A DNA stretch of 6,961 nt, taken from Sulfurovum sp. (GTDB taxonomy: Bacteria; Campylobacterota; Campylobacteria; Campylobacterales; Sulfurovaceae). The position numbers and the translations under genes are program-made. Each line of letters starts with the position of its first letter. Within the stretch, counting starts at the first letter, position 1. Shown piece after piece: positions 1 through 6,890 of the stretch. Where the stretch lies: NCBI GenBank assembly GCA_020719895.1, contig DYPM01000098.1:1-6961 (forward strand). The letters are read 5' to 3'. Under the pieces are notes generated by a model. The model did not search any database. It worked only from the letters and a program-made list of their open reading frames with translations, and was not told where the DNA came from.

Positions 1-113
1 CGTTAGAGCCAGACAGTACTTACTCCTGCGTATGCAGGAGTACTTTGGGATTGCAAGGTACGAAGCACTCTTGAGGTTTGGGATTGCTTTACCCTAAAGG
101 GCTCACGATGACA
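1..113. repeat. Composite REP-like intergenic repeat
   Basis: Non-coding DNA with two signatures of widespread bacterial extragenic palindromes. A perfect 9-bp stem with a GTAT loop (TACTCCTGC at 21-29, GCAGGAGTA at 34-42) would translate as LRMQE-like or PAYAG-like peptides, the familiar spurious product of one REP type. On the minus strand, 101-113 reads TGTCATCGTGAGC and is followed by GCAATCCC (80-87), the hallmark of the GTCATTGCGAGC...GCAATCC type. The 11-mer TTTGGGATTGC occurs twice, at 44-54 and 77-87, and CTTTA-CCC-TAAAG (87-99) could form a small inner stem. The element lies just downstream of the minus-strand operon, a usual place for REPs. Its left boundary is not visible because the window begins here. 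Assignment to a REP class rests on recognised motifs, not on a genome comparison. Confidence 0.6.
21..42. repeat. Perfect 9-bp hairpin inside the REP-like element
   Basis: TACTCCTGC and GCAGGAGTA are exact reverse complements separated by GTAT. No T-run follows on either strand, so it is not a canonical intrinsic terminator. As RNA it could protect the 3' end of the upstream minus-strand transcript, which is a known role of REP hairpins but only an inference here. Confidence 0.75.
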
Positions 114-177
114 CTCCTATCTTTGCGAGGTTTTGCAAAAGCCAAAATAATCCAAAATATAGTTTTTAGAAGTTCCC

Positions 178-1521
178 TTATATCCGTATCTCTACGCCCT
201 CTTTTGTCACTCGAACAGTGTGATGATTTGTATAAAGAACATTGGAGGCTTCTTGAATTTTGACAAATTTACGTTTGGTGTAATCCACTTCATAATCTCC
301 AGAGCTTTTGACTGAAAAATCTACACAGAGTTTCGCAGCAGCGTAAATAACGGAGTCGGGAAGATTTTGTTTGTCAGTGCGAATAATGACGTGAGAGGAG
401 GGAATATCACGAAGGTGCATCCACGTGTCGTTGGACTTTGCTATCGCAAGTAGTTTTTGATTTTCGGTGCTATTACGCCCTACCAATACTTTATAATCTT
501 CAATCCAGAAAAGCTCTCCTTCTCTGAGATGTTCTTTTTTGCGGAGTGATTTTGCTCGTTTTGGAACCAACAACTCAAGCTCGTAGACTTTTTTTGATTG
601 TTCTATCGCATAATAAATATTTTCGTAAAACACCTTTTTGCTCTCAAGATTGTCTCTTTCGATATGGATATTTTTGGCTCTGTTTTTTGCACGTTTGGAG
701 AGACCAAAAAAGTAATCTGAAAGGCGGTTTATTTTGATTGCTTTTGGAAAAGGAATGGTAATGTGATTGCCCTCAAAATCATAAGTGCGAAGCTCTTTGT
801 CGTATGGTTTGATATTGTACAGATAGGCAAGAATGAGATGGGCGTAGTTGGCATATTGTGTGATTTGGGCTTCTATCTGGGTTTGGCTTGGGAGCTTTGT
901 GATGAGTTCACAGAGTCGGTCTATCTTTTTTTGAGTAGAGATAAGTTTTTGTTTGCGAAGAGTAGCGAGTTTTTGAGACTCTATCTTTTGGTATTCTGAT
1001 TCCAAAAACCCATCGACATCTTTGAGTTCTCCTGTTTGCATAGATCCTTGATAGGGTGGAATCGCAACAAGTGTTATGCCTGGTCGAATCACACGAAATG
1101 AACTTTGAGCATCAATATGACGCAGTGCTTCGATAATCACTTCGTTTTCGTCCAATAAAATCGCATTGGTATTTTTGCCAGTAAACTCCAACTGCAACAC
1201 TACTATCTCGTCTTTATAAGTACTTTTGGGTGCGACTTTGATACGCAAAACTCTTTCGTTCGGAATGGTATCAATCTCTATGATTTTACTTGCACTCAAA
1301 AGAGACTGGAGCAGTGTATCAAGAGGAGCGTTGTAGTTTTGTATCGGTCGGTGAGAGGGTGCTTTGTAGATAAAGCTGTTTCCTCGCGTCATCGTAAAGA
1401 GATAGCTGTGGTGTTTTTCAAATACCACTTCAATCGTATTGTCTTCTACGCGTCTTGCACGGCTGATATAGTTAAATTGGTTGAGGTGATGTGCAATGGC
1501 TTGAAGTTGGTATTGTTTCAT
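178..1521 (-). CDS. rqcH: NFACT/RqcH-family ribosome-associated quality-control protein
   Basis: A 447-residue member of the NFACT family (RqcH/Rqc2/Tae2), often annotated as a fibronectin-binding protein. Characterised bacterial homologues bind stalled 50S-peptidyl-tRNA complexes and recruit tRNA-Ala to add C-terminal alanine tails that mark the chain for degradation. Visible parts are an NFACT-N region (about 1-155) with the GKNTN segment (115-119) and the RPG...PP stretch (146-156), charged helical and probably coiled-coil segments (about 172-210 and 280-325), and a C-terminal NFACT-R/DUF814 domain (about 337-437) with GRNSTENQKL (348-357) and WMHLRDIPSSHVII (367-380). At the site where RqcH proteins have an Asp-Arg pair, this one has N88-E89-R90. 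It is shorter than Firmicutes RqcH (about 570 residues), as is usual in Campylobacterota. Its ATG immediately follows the fabG TAA, so translation is probably coupled. Family assignment is secure; the alanine-tailing role is inferred. Confidence 0.9.
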   Translation of the reverse strand: MKQYQLQAIAHHLNQFNYISRARRVEDNTIEVVFEKHHSYLFTMTRGNSFIYKAPSHRPIQNYNAPLDTLLQSLLSASKIIEIDTIPNERVLRIKVAPKSTYKDEIVVLQLEFTGKNTNAILLDENEVIIEALRHIDAQSSFRVIRPGITLVAIPPYQGSMQTGELKDVDGFLESEYQKIESQKLATLRKQKLISTQKKIDRLCELITKLPSQTQIEAQITQYANYAHLILAYLYNIKPYDKELRTYDFEGNHITIPFPKAIKINRLSDYFFGLSKRAKNRAKNIHIERDNLESKKVFYENIYYAIEQSKKVYELELLVPKRAKSLRKKEHLREGELFWIEDYKVLVGRNSTENQKLLAIAKSNDTWMHLRDIPSSHVIIRTDKQNLPDSVIYAAAKLCVDFSVKSSGDYEVDYTKRKFVKIQEASNVLYTNHHTVRVTKEGVEIRI

Positions 1522-2265
1522 TTACATCAACATTCCACCGTTGACTTTGAGCGTCTCGCCTGTAATATAGGAGGCGTGATCAGAGAGCAAAAAGGCGACT
1601 GCATCTGCTACCTCTTTTGGTTCGCCAAAACGTCCAAGTGGAATCTTAGCGATAAACGCATTTTTAATCTCCTCTTTGAGAACCTCAGTCATCTCTGTAG
1701 CGATAAATCCTGGAGTAATGGTATTGAAACGAACTGATCTTGAAGCACCTTCTTGTGCAAATGATTTAGTCATCGCGATCGTGCCACCCTTGGAGGCTGC
1801 ATAGTTGGTTTGTCCGATATTTCCTGTCTCTCCGACGATAGAAGCGATATTGACGACTGCACCAAAACGTTTTTTGCTCATGACTTTGAGAGCTTCGCGA
1901 CAACCGATAAAAGTAGATTTGAGATTGGCGTTGATCACATCCATAAATTGATCTGTTTTCATACGCAAAGCCAATCCATCTTTGGTCACGCCTGCATTAT
2001 TGACAAGATAGCTTAACTCACCATCTGTTTCGACGATTTTTTTGATAGCCTCTACAAACGCCTCATCGTCGCTGACATCAAAACCAATCACTTCCGCCTT
2101 TCCGCCTGCTGTTTCTATCTCGCTTTTTATTGTATTAGCTTCAGCTTCACCGCTTCGATAGTTGATCCATACTTTGAGTCCCATATTTGCGAGTTCTTTG
2201 GCGATCTGTGCCCCAATTCCTCTGCTTGATCCTGTGACTAATACATTAGTTCCTGTAAATTTCAT
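1522..2265 (-). CDS. fabG: 3-oxoacyl-[acyl-carrier-protein] reductase FabG
   Basis: An NADPH-dependent cytoplasmic reductase that converts 3-oxoacyl-ACP to 3-hydroxyacyl-ACP in the type II fatty-acid elongation cycle. The 247 residues form a full-length classical short-chain dehydrogenase. The Rossmann cofactor loop TGSSRGIG is at 11-18, the NNAG motif at 89-92, and the catalytic tetrad is N114, S142, Y155 and K159 (within YAASK). PGFIATEM (185-192) and the end KVNGGMLM are typical of FabG rather than of other SDRs. The start is supported by AAAAGG (2275-2280 on the opposite strand) nine bases before ATG. It lies 70 bp downstream of gpmI and abuts the NFACT gene, so all three are probably co-transcribed. 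From memory, fabG in C. jejuni also follows the phosphoglycerate mutase gene. A different SDR substrate is possible but less likely given the motifs. Confidence 0.95.
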   Translation of the reverse strand: MKFTGTNVLVTGSSRGIGAQIAKELANMGLKVWINYRSGEAEANTIKSEIETAGGKAEVIGFDVSDDEAFVEAIKKIVETDGELSYLVNNAGVTKDGLALRMKTDQFMDVINANLKSTFIGCREALKVMSKKRFGAVVNIASIVGETGNIGQTNYAASKGGTIAMTKSFAQEGASRSVRFNTITPGFIATEMTEVLKEEIKNAFIAKIPLGRFGEPKEVADAVAFLLSDHASYITGETLKVNGGMLM

Positions 2266-2274
2266 TTTTTAAAG

Positions 2275-2280
2275 CCTTTT
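2275..2280 (-). promoter_or_regulatory. Ribosome binding site of fabG
   Basis: AAAAGG on the minus strand, nine bases before the fabG ATG. It shows that fabG has its own initiation site despite lying in an apparent operon. The rest of the 70-bp gpmI-fabG gap is very AT-rich with short TTTAAA dyads; I see no convincing -35/-10 pair or terminator there. Confidence 0.6.
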
Positions 2281-2335
2281 AAATTTAGATATTTCAATTA
2301 ACACTCAAAAAGTTCTTTGACCATAGGTTTAAATT

Positions 2336-3817
2336 TTAAAATAACGCTTCGTCCATTTGAGAAGGAATCTCAAGTCCCATGATTTTGAGTACAGTAGGTG
2401 CGATGTTGTTGAGTCCTTTGCCTTGAGCAAGCTTCTCTACACCCTCCGCCATTACCCAACACCACACTTCGCCAACAGTGTGATTGGTGAGAGTATGTCC
2501 TTGTGCATCCTTCATCTCTTCGCAGTTGCCATGATCAGAGGTGATGACAAGTGCGTAGTTTTTTTCTTTTGCTTTTTTGATGATTTTGCCAAGTTCAGTA
2601 TCGACGGCATTGACTGCAATGCAGGCCGCTTCGTAGTTGCCAGTGTGTCCTACCATATCACCGTTGGCAAAATTAACAATGACCAAATCATATGCTTCAT
2701 CCATCGCCGTTATTACAGCTTCACCTACTTGAGATGCAGACATTTCAGGTTTCATATCGTATGTTTTGACATTAGGGCTTGGGATTAAAACTCTACTTTC
2801 GCCTTCTAAAGGCGTTTCTGTTCCGCCATTGAGAAAAAAAGTGACATGAGCATATTTTTCGGTTTCAGCGGTGTGAAGTTGACGTAGTTTTGCATCGCTT
2901 ACGGTTTGAGCAAGCGTGTTGGTCGTAGCCTCTTTGTCAAACAATATAGGATAAGGGAAGCTTGCATCGTATTGTGTCATCGTGGCGATATGAAGTGGAA
3001 TAAACGTACGCTCAAATCCATCAAAGCTCTCATCTCCCAATGCGACAGTGATTTGACGTACTCTATCTGAACGGAAGTTGGTCATAATCACCACATCATC
3101 TTTTTGCACTCCTTGATAGCCCCCAAATGCAACGGGAAGAATAAACTCATCAGTTTCATTTTTGGCATAACTTTCTTGGATATATGCAATGGGTTTGAGT
3201 GTGGTTTTTGGAGTTGCTTTTGCTATTGTGTCATATCCTTCTTGCACACGTTCCCATCGTTTGTCTCTATCCATTGTGTAGAATCGACCGCCAATAGTTG
3301 CGATGATAATCTCCTCATCACAAATCTCTTCAATCTGTTCAACGTAGCTTTGAGCAGAAGTAGGGCTTACATCTCTGCCATCGGTAATGAGGTGCAAAAA
3401 AACCTTTTTACTCAATGTTTTGATGAACTTTGCTAATCCAATTGTGTGTTGGATATGAGAGTGAACACCGCCGTCGCTCAATAATCCAACAAGATGCACG
3501 CGATCACTTTTTGCTACTGTTTCTAAAAGTGCCAGATTTTGCTCAATAGTCCCATTTTCAAGTGCAAGTGAAATCTTGACCAAATCTTGATACAACACAC
3601 GTCCCGCACCGATAGTCATATGTCCTACTTCTGAGTTTCCCATTTGTCCTTCGGGAAGCCCAACACTTAGACCGTGTGTAGAGATCAGTGTTTTAGGGAC
3701 AAATTGCATCAGCATATTGTAAGTTGGTTTGATAGCATCCTCGAATGCATTGCAGATACTATCTGGCTTATACCCAATACCATCAGTGATAATGAGTACG
3801 GTTTTTTGGATGTTCAT
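2336..3817 (-). CDS. gpmI: 2,3-bisphosphoglycerate-independent phosphoglycerate mutase
   Basis: Interconverts 3- and 2-phosphoglycerate in glycolysis and gluconeogenesis through a phosphoserine intermediate, using two Mn ions. The 493 residues are full length and all active-site elements are present: D12 in TDGIG, the nucleophile S62 in GNSEVGH, H119 in GGVHSH, R148-D149 in TDGRD, the GGRFYTMDRDKRW block (176-188), NFRSDR (247-252), K321 in HTAETEKYAHVTFF, the metal ligands D387 and H391 in GDMVGHTG, D428-H429 in TSDHGN, and H446 in TNHT. The start is supported by GAGG five bases upstream of ATG. It is the first gene of the minus-strand unit and leaves the region shared with mraY. No cofactor-dependent mutase is visible in the window. 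Confidence 0.97.
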   Translation of the reverse strand: MNIQKTVLIITDGIGYKPDSICNAFEDAIKPTYNMLMQFVPKTLISTHGLSVGLPEGQMGNSEVGHMTIGAGRVLYQDLVKISLALENGTIEQNLALLETVAKSDRVHLVGLLSDGGVHSHIQHTIGLAKFIKTLSKKVFLHLITDGRDVSPTSAQSYVEQIEEICDEEIIIATIGGRFYTMDRDKRWERVQEGYDTIAKATPKTTLKPIAYIQESYAKNETDEFILPVAFGGYQGVQKDDVVIMTNFRSDRVRQITVALGDESFDGFERTFIPLHIATMTQYDASFPYPILFDKEATTNTLAQTVSDAKLRQLHTAETEKYAHVTFFLNGGTETPLEGESRVLIPSPNVKTYDMKPEMSASQVGEAVITAMDEAYDLVIVNFANGDMVGHTGNYEAACIAVNAVDTELGKIIKKAKEKNYALVITSDHGNCEEMKDAQGHTLTNHTVGEVWCWVMAEGVEKLAQGKGLNNIAPTVLKIMGLEIPSQMDEALF

Positions 3818-3898
3818 GGTTGCCTCAATTCGCTTGGGTTTTATTGAAATAATAGTAAAATAATCTTTCCATTGACTAAAAAAACATTAAAGAGTCTT
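3818..3898. promoter_or_regulatory. Divergent promoter region between gpmI and mraY
   Basis: This 81-bp AT-rich gap is the only place where transcription of both units can start within the window. On the plus strand TAAAAT (3856-3861) is a fair -10 hexamer about 38 bases before the mraY ATG. On the minus strand TATTAT (complement of 3849-3854) could serve gpmI. The two candidates are adjacent, so the polymerase footprints would overlap. Neither has a clear -35 box, which is common in Campylobacterota, where sigma-70 promoters rely on the -10 box and AT-rich periodicity. The exact boxes are inferred; the presence of divergent promoters follows from gene orientation. Confidence 0.5.
3888..3894 (+). 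promoter_or_regulatory. Ribosome binding site deciding the mraY start
   Basis: TAAAGAG lies four bases before the ATG at 3899. The spacing is short but usable. The alternative in-frame TTG at 3872 has only TCTTTCCA upstream and no Shine-Dalgarno match, so the ATG is preferred. Confidence 0.5.
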
Positions 3899-4957
3899 AT
3901 GTTATACGAACTTGCCACCCTCTTGGATATCAATCTTTTTACCTATATTTCTGTGCGTGCTGGATTTGCATTTTTTATTGCATTTGTTTTGACACTTTTT
4001 GTAATGCCTCGATATCTCTCTTGGGCAATTTCCAAAAAAGCCAATCAACCTATTAGTAAATATGTTCCTGCACATGAAGGCAAACGTCATACGCCAACAA
4101 TGGGCGGTGCGATCTTTTTGGGTGCTACGCTCATCGCTACGCTTTTGAGTGCAAATCTTCAAAATCTCTTTGTAGTATTGGGAATTTTTACATTGGTTGG
4201 ATTTGGATTTGTGGGATACGCTGATGATATTGGCAAAATCATCAAACAAAACAACCTCGAAGGACTCTCCGCAAAAGGCAAAATGATATTTCTTTTTGGC
4301 GTCTCTGCTGTTGTCTCTGTCGCTTTGGTGGCGACTGATTTTTCGACTGATTTTTATATTCCTTTTTTCAAAACACCACTTTTTGAGATGGATTATTTTG
4401 CAGTATTTTTTTGGATTTTTATTTTTTTGGCAACCTCAAATGCAGTCAATCTCACCGATGGTTTAGATGGACTGGCAACAGTGCCTTCGGTTATGGCGTT
4501 GGTTTCGCTTAGTGTGATTATCTATGTCACAGGACATGCGATTTTTTCTGAATACCTTTTGGTGCCAAATATCAAAGGTGTGGGCGAAGTGACTATCATC
4601 GCCTCGGCACTTGCGGGCGGACTGCTTGGATTTTTGTGGTACAACTGTTATCCTGCGGAGGTGTTTATGGGAGACACTGGAAGTTTAGCAATTGGTGGTT
4701 TTTTGGCGTATCTTGCGATTTTGGGCAAAAGCGAAGTGCTTTTGCTTTTGATTGGTTTGATTTTTGTGATTGAGACGGTTTCGGTAATTTTGCAGGTCGG
4801 AAGTTTTCGTTATCTTGGCAAACGTGTTTTTTTGATGGCACCCATTCACCATCACTTTGAACTCAAAAAATGGGCAGAAAATAAAATCATCGTACGGTTT
4901 TGGATGATTTCGTTTCTTGCCAATATTTTGGCATTGATTACATTTAAGTTTAGATAA
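3899..4957 (+). CDS. mraY: Phospho-N-acetylmuramoyl-pentapeptide-transferase MraY
   Basis: An integral membrane enzyme that transfers phospho-MurNAc-pentapeptide from UDP to undecaprenyl phosphate, forming lipid I, the first membrane step of peptidoglycan synthesis. With the ATG start it has 352 residues, close to the family norm. Visible are KRHTPTMGG (62-70), the catalytic Asp pair D109-D110 in YADD, NLTDGLDGLA (184-193), the third key Asp D259 in FMGDTGS, and the MAPIHHHFE loop (313-321) with its His triplet. About ten hydrophobic segments can be picked out (near 18-40, 68-85, 89-108, 129-145, 166-184, 195-212, 230-248, 261-275, 278-299 and 332-349). A TTG nine codons upstream (3872) would add MTKKTLKSL, but homologues begin near MLYEL. 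It is first in the plus-strand unit, followed by murD after 20 bp. Confidence 0.97.
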   Translation: MLYELATLLDINLFTYISVRAGFAFFIAFVLTLFVMPRYLSWAISKKANQPISKYVPAHEGKRHTPTMGGAIFLGATLIATLLSANLQNLFVVLGIFTLVGFGFVGYADDIGKIIKQNNLEGLSAKGKMIFLFGVSAVVSVALVATDFSTDFYIPFFKTPLFEMDYFAVFFWIFIFLATSNAVNLTDGLDGLATVPSVMALVSLSVIIYVTGHAIFSEYLLVPNIKGVGEVTIIASALAGGLLGFLWYNCYPAEVFMGDTGSLAIGGFLAYLAILGKSEVLLLLIGLIFVIETVSVILQVGSFRYLGKRVFLMAPIHHHFELKKWAENKIIVRFWMISFLANILALITFKFR

Positions 4958-4962
4958 TCTAT

Positions 4963-4968
4963 AGAAGG
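4963..4968 (+). promoter_or_regulatory. Ribosome binding site deciding the murD start
   Basis: AGAAGG lies nine bases before the ATG at 4978. It directly touches the in-frame TTG at 4969, leaving no spacer, so that TTG is not a plausible start. Confidence 0.7.
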
Positions 4969-4977
4969 TTGTATGCG

Positions 4978-6192
4978 ATGAAGCCCACTCTTTTTGGTTA
5001 CGGTATTACTACTAAAGCGATTGCCAATTCATTTGGTGGAGGATGCACTTTTTTTGATGACAATGTGAAAGAGCCTTTTATTGATACGCAAGGTAATCAA
5101 ATCTTTCCGTCACATCTTTTTGATCCCGATAGTAGCCCTTTGGAAGTGACGACACCCAGTCTCAAACCAAACCATCCATTGATTCTTACTGCTAAAAATC
5201 TACATAGTGAGTATGACTATATTCTATCCAATCACTCTTCGCAATTTACAGTATGGATATCAGGTACTAACGGCAAAACGACGACTACTCAAATGCTAAC
5301 TTCGCTTTTGGAAAAACGCGGTGCTGTATCGGGTGGAAATATCGGTACGCCTTTGGCAGCACTTGATTTCAATGCTCCAATTTGGGTTTTGGAGACCAGC
5401 TCATTTACGCTTTATCACACACATAGTGCTACGCCTAATGTCTATTTGTTGTTGCCTATCACGCCTGATCATCTTGATTGGCACGGTACTTTCGAGCAGT
5501 ATGTCGCAGACAAACTCTCTGTATTGACACGAATGAGAGAAGGGGAGTTGGCGGTGATTCCTAAAGGACTTGAAATTCCTGCGACGGATGCGTTTGTAGT
5601 GGAGTATGATAGCAATCTGTTTTTGGCAAATTATTTTGGGATTGACACTCAAAAGATTCGTTTTAAGGGAGCATTTTTGCAAGATGCACTTCTCGCACTT
5701 GCAGTGACTAAAACGCTTTTTGATGAGGTGGATTATCAACACATCAATGATTTTGTACTCGATGCACACCGACAAGAGGAGATTATAGACTCTATGGGAC
5801 GACTTTGGATCAATGACTCCAAGGCGACCAATCTTGATGCGACAATTCAAGCGATTGAGGTTTTTGACGATCATTTGATTCATCTCATTTTGGGCGGTGA
5901 TGACAAAGGCGTGGATTTGAGTCTGCTTTTTGAGGCGATGGTTTCAAAGCCGATTGTGATTTATGCGATCGGCTCAAATAGCACCAAACTCATTTTACTT
6001 GCAAAAAAATTTGGTATCCAAGCACACGAAGCTAATACTCTTGAAAAGGCAGTAGAAGCTATCAAACAACTGCACACCAAAGAGTCTATTGCGATGCTCT
6101 CTCCTGCTGCTGCAAGTCTTGATCAGTTTACCTCCTACAAGCACCGTGGAGAACGCTTTAGAACATTAATAGCAGAGGAGTATTGTATATGA
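4978..6192 (+). CDS. murD: UDP-N-acetylmuramoyl-L-alanine--D-glutamate ligase MurD
   Basis: A cytoplasmic ATP-dependent ligase that adds D-Glu to UDP-MurNAc-L-Ala, the second amino-acid addition of peptidoglycan precursor synthesis. With the ATG start it has 404 residues, shorter than E. coli MurD (438), mainly in the N-terminal UDP-binding domain (about 1-88, beginning LFGYGITTKAIA). The central ATPase domain carries GTNGKTTTT (96-104), NIGTP (121-125), E139 in ETSSF, H165 in DHLDWHG, and K179, which matches the carbamylated lysine of the family. The C-terminal domain has NDSKATN (279-285), LGGDDKG (305-311) and LSPAAASLDQF (374-384). NDSKATN and the SPAAASLDQF form separate MurD from MurC, MurE and MurF. 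It follows mraY by 20 bp, and its TGA overlaps the next gene's ATG. Confidence 0.97.
   Translation: MKPTLFGYGITTKAIANSFGGGCTFFDDNVKEPFIDTQGNQIFPSHLFDPDSSPLEVTTPSLKPNHPLILTAKNLHSEYDYILSNHSSQFTVWISGTNGKTTTTQMLTSLLEKRGAVSGGNIGTPLAALDFNAPIWVLETSSFTLYHTHSATPNVYLLLPITPDHLDWHGTFEQYVADKLSVLTRMREGELAVIPKGLEIPATDAFVVEYDSNLFLANYFGIDTQKIRFKGAFLQDALLALAVTKTLFDEVDYQHINDFVLDAHRQEEIIDSMGRLWINDSKATNLDATIQAIEVFDDHLIHLILGGDDKGVDLSLLFEAMVSKPIVIYAIGSNSTKLILLAKKFGIQAHEANTLEKAVEAIKQLHTKESIAMLSPAAASLDQFTSYKHRGERFRTLIAEEYCI
6175..6180 (+). promoter_or_regulatory. Ribosome binding site inside the murD 3' end
   Basis: GAGGAG lies eight bases before the ATG at 6189, within the last codons of murD. It is the strongest Shine-Dalgarno match in the window and supports this start over the in-frame TTG at 6183, which would be only two bases away. 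Confidence 0.75.
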
Positions 6193-6890
6193 AAATTTTA
6201 CTCCTCAATACCAATCCTATTCTCTCTCGTATTGTTGCTTTTGCACTTCAAAATCGAGATGATACTTTTACCCAAATCAATCGTGTCGAAAAATACAATG
6301 GCGAGTATTATGATCTTTTGCTCATTGACGATAGAATGCTTGCCTCATACACTGAGGAGTTTTTAGAAGAGATAGCGTGCGAGTATGTTGTGCTGTTTGT
6401 TTCTAAAATGATAAAAAAACCCTCTTTTGTTAATGAGCTATTTTTAAAGCCTTTTTTGCCTTCGCAATTTGTGGCAATGCTTGAGAGTCTTGAGGGATGC
6501 GAAGAGGAGGATTATGAGGACGATGACGACGATGACGACGACAGGTCATCTGCTACAAATTTGAATATCAGTGGAAATCAAACGTATACTGTTCTCAATC
6601 TTGAAGAGATAAGCCAAATAAAATCACTTCTCTCTGATGATATCCAAGAGAGCGAAGAGTGGTTTTCAAATATGGACAAAACCATCAAAAATAGCGACGA
6701 TGAAGAGGTCTATCTTGAACAAAAAGAGCGAGATTTTACACTCCACATCTCTCATAATGTCAAAGAAGAACGCAGTGAGTTTGAGACATCACTTCTTGAT
6801 GCACTCCATCACATCAAACTCAAAAAAATCAAAAAGCTTCTCAAAGGAGCAACGATAGAGATTGTGATCACCTTCAAGGAGTCAAAATAA
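6189..6890 (+). CDS. Uncharacterised acidic protein with degenerate receiver-like N-terminus
   Basis: I do not recognise this 233-residue protein as a named family. Its first 100 residues follow the pattern of a response-regulator receiver domain: a first strand KILLLNTNP (2-10), YDLLLIDDRM (41-50) with D47 at the phospho-acceptor position, VVLFVSK (67-73) with S72 where Ser/Thr is conserved, and LKPF (86-89) with the Lys-Pro pair K87-P88. The Asp pair that normally binds Mg after strand 1 is replaced by N7-T8-N9, so normal phosphorylation is doubtful. Residues 105-118 are a nearly pure acidic run ending in eight Asp. A polar, acidic middle follows (about 119-200), then a basic helix-like stretch (207-219) and a final strand IEIVITF. 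There is no signal peptide, membrane segment or DNA-binding domain, so it is probably cytoplasmic. Its ATG overlaps the murD stop as ATGA, implying coupled translation. A role in cell-wall control is only an inference from context. Confidence 0.85.
   Translation: MKILLLNTNPILSRIVAFALQNRDDTFTQINRVEKYNGEYYDLLLIDDRMLASYTEEFLEEIACEYVVLFVSKMIKKPSFVNELFLKPFLPSQFVAMLESLEGCEEEDYEDDDDDDDDRSSATNLNISGNQTYTVLNLEEISQIKSLLSDDIQESEEWFSNMDKTIKNSDDEEVYLEQKERDFTLHISHNVKEERSEFETSLLDALHHIKLKKIKKLLKGATIEIVITFKESK
6519..6542 (+). repeat. GAC/GAT tandem repeat encoding eight aspartates
   Basis: Eight consecutive Asp codons in the order GAC GAT GAC, GAC GAT GAC, GAC GAC, a 9-bp unit present about 2.7 times. It encodes residues 111-118 of the receiver-like protein. 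Changes by whole units would stay in frame and alter only the length of the acidic linker. Confidence 0.85.

Noticed and set aside
129..159. GGTTTTGCAAAAGCC dyad and doubled CCAAAATA as a terminator of the minus-strand operon
   Set aside because: The dyad has no loop and contains a mismatch, and no clear T-tract follows on the minus strand; it reads as AT-rich intergenic sequence.
78..263. Plus-strand open frame of 61 codons at the left edge
   Set aside because: It begins inside the REP-like element and runs antisense into the end of the NFACT gene, with no ribosome binding site; the peptide is a repeat-derived translation.
2298..2324. Eight-codon minus-strand frame (MVKELFEC) between gpmI and fabG
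   Set aside because: No ribosome binding site precedes it, it is not in frame with fabG, and frames this short arise by chance; no attenuator structure accompanies it.
2357..2788. Long plus-strand frame antisense to gpmI, and similar frames opposite fabG, mraY and murD
   Set aside because: They lie wholly within well-supported genes on the other strand, have cysteine- and phenylalanine-rich compositions typical of antisense translation, and show no recognisable motifs.
3872..3898. TTG-started extension of mraY
   Set aside because: There is no Shine-Dalgarno match upstream, and MraY homologues begin near MLYEL; the TTGACT also resembles a -35 box, but no suitable -10 lies at the right distance ahead of the gene.
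4969..4977. TTG-started extension of murD
   Set aside because: The ribosome binding site touches this codon directly, whereas it is nine bases from the ATG at 4978.
6183..6188. TTG-started extension of the receiver-like gene
   Set aside because: GAGGAG is only two bases away from this codon but eight from the ATG at 6189, which also gives the usual ATGA overlap.
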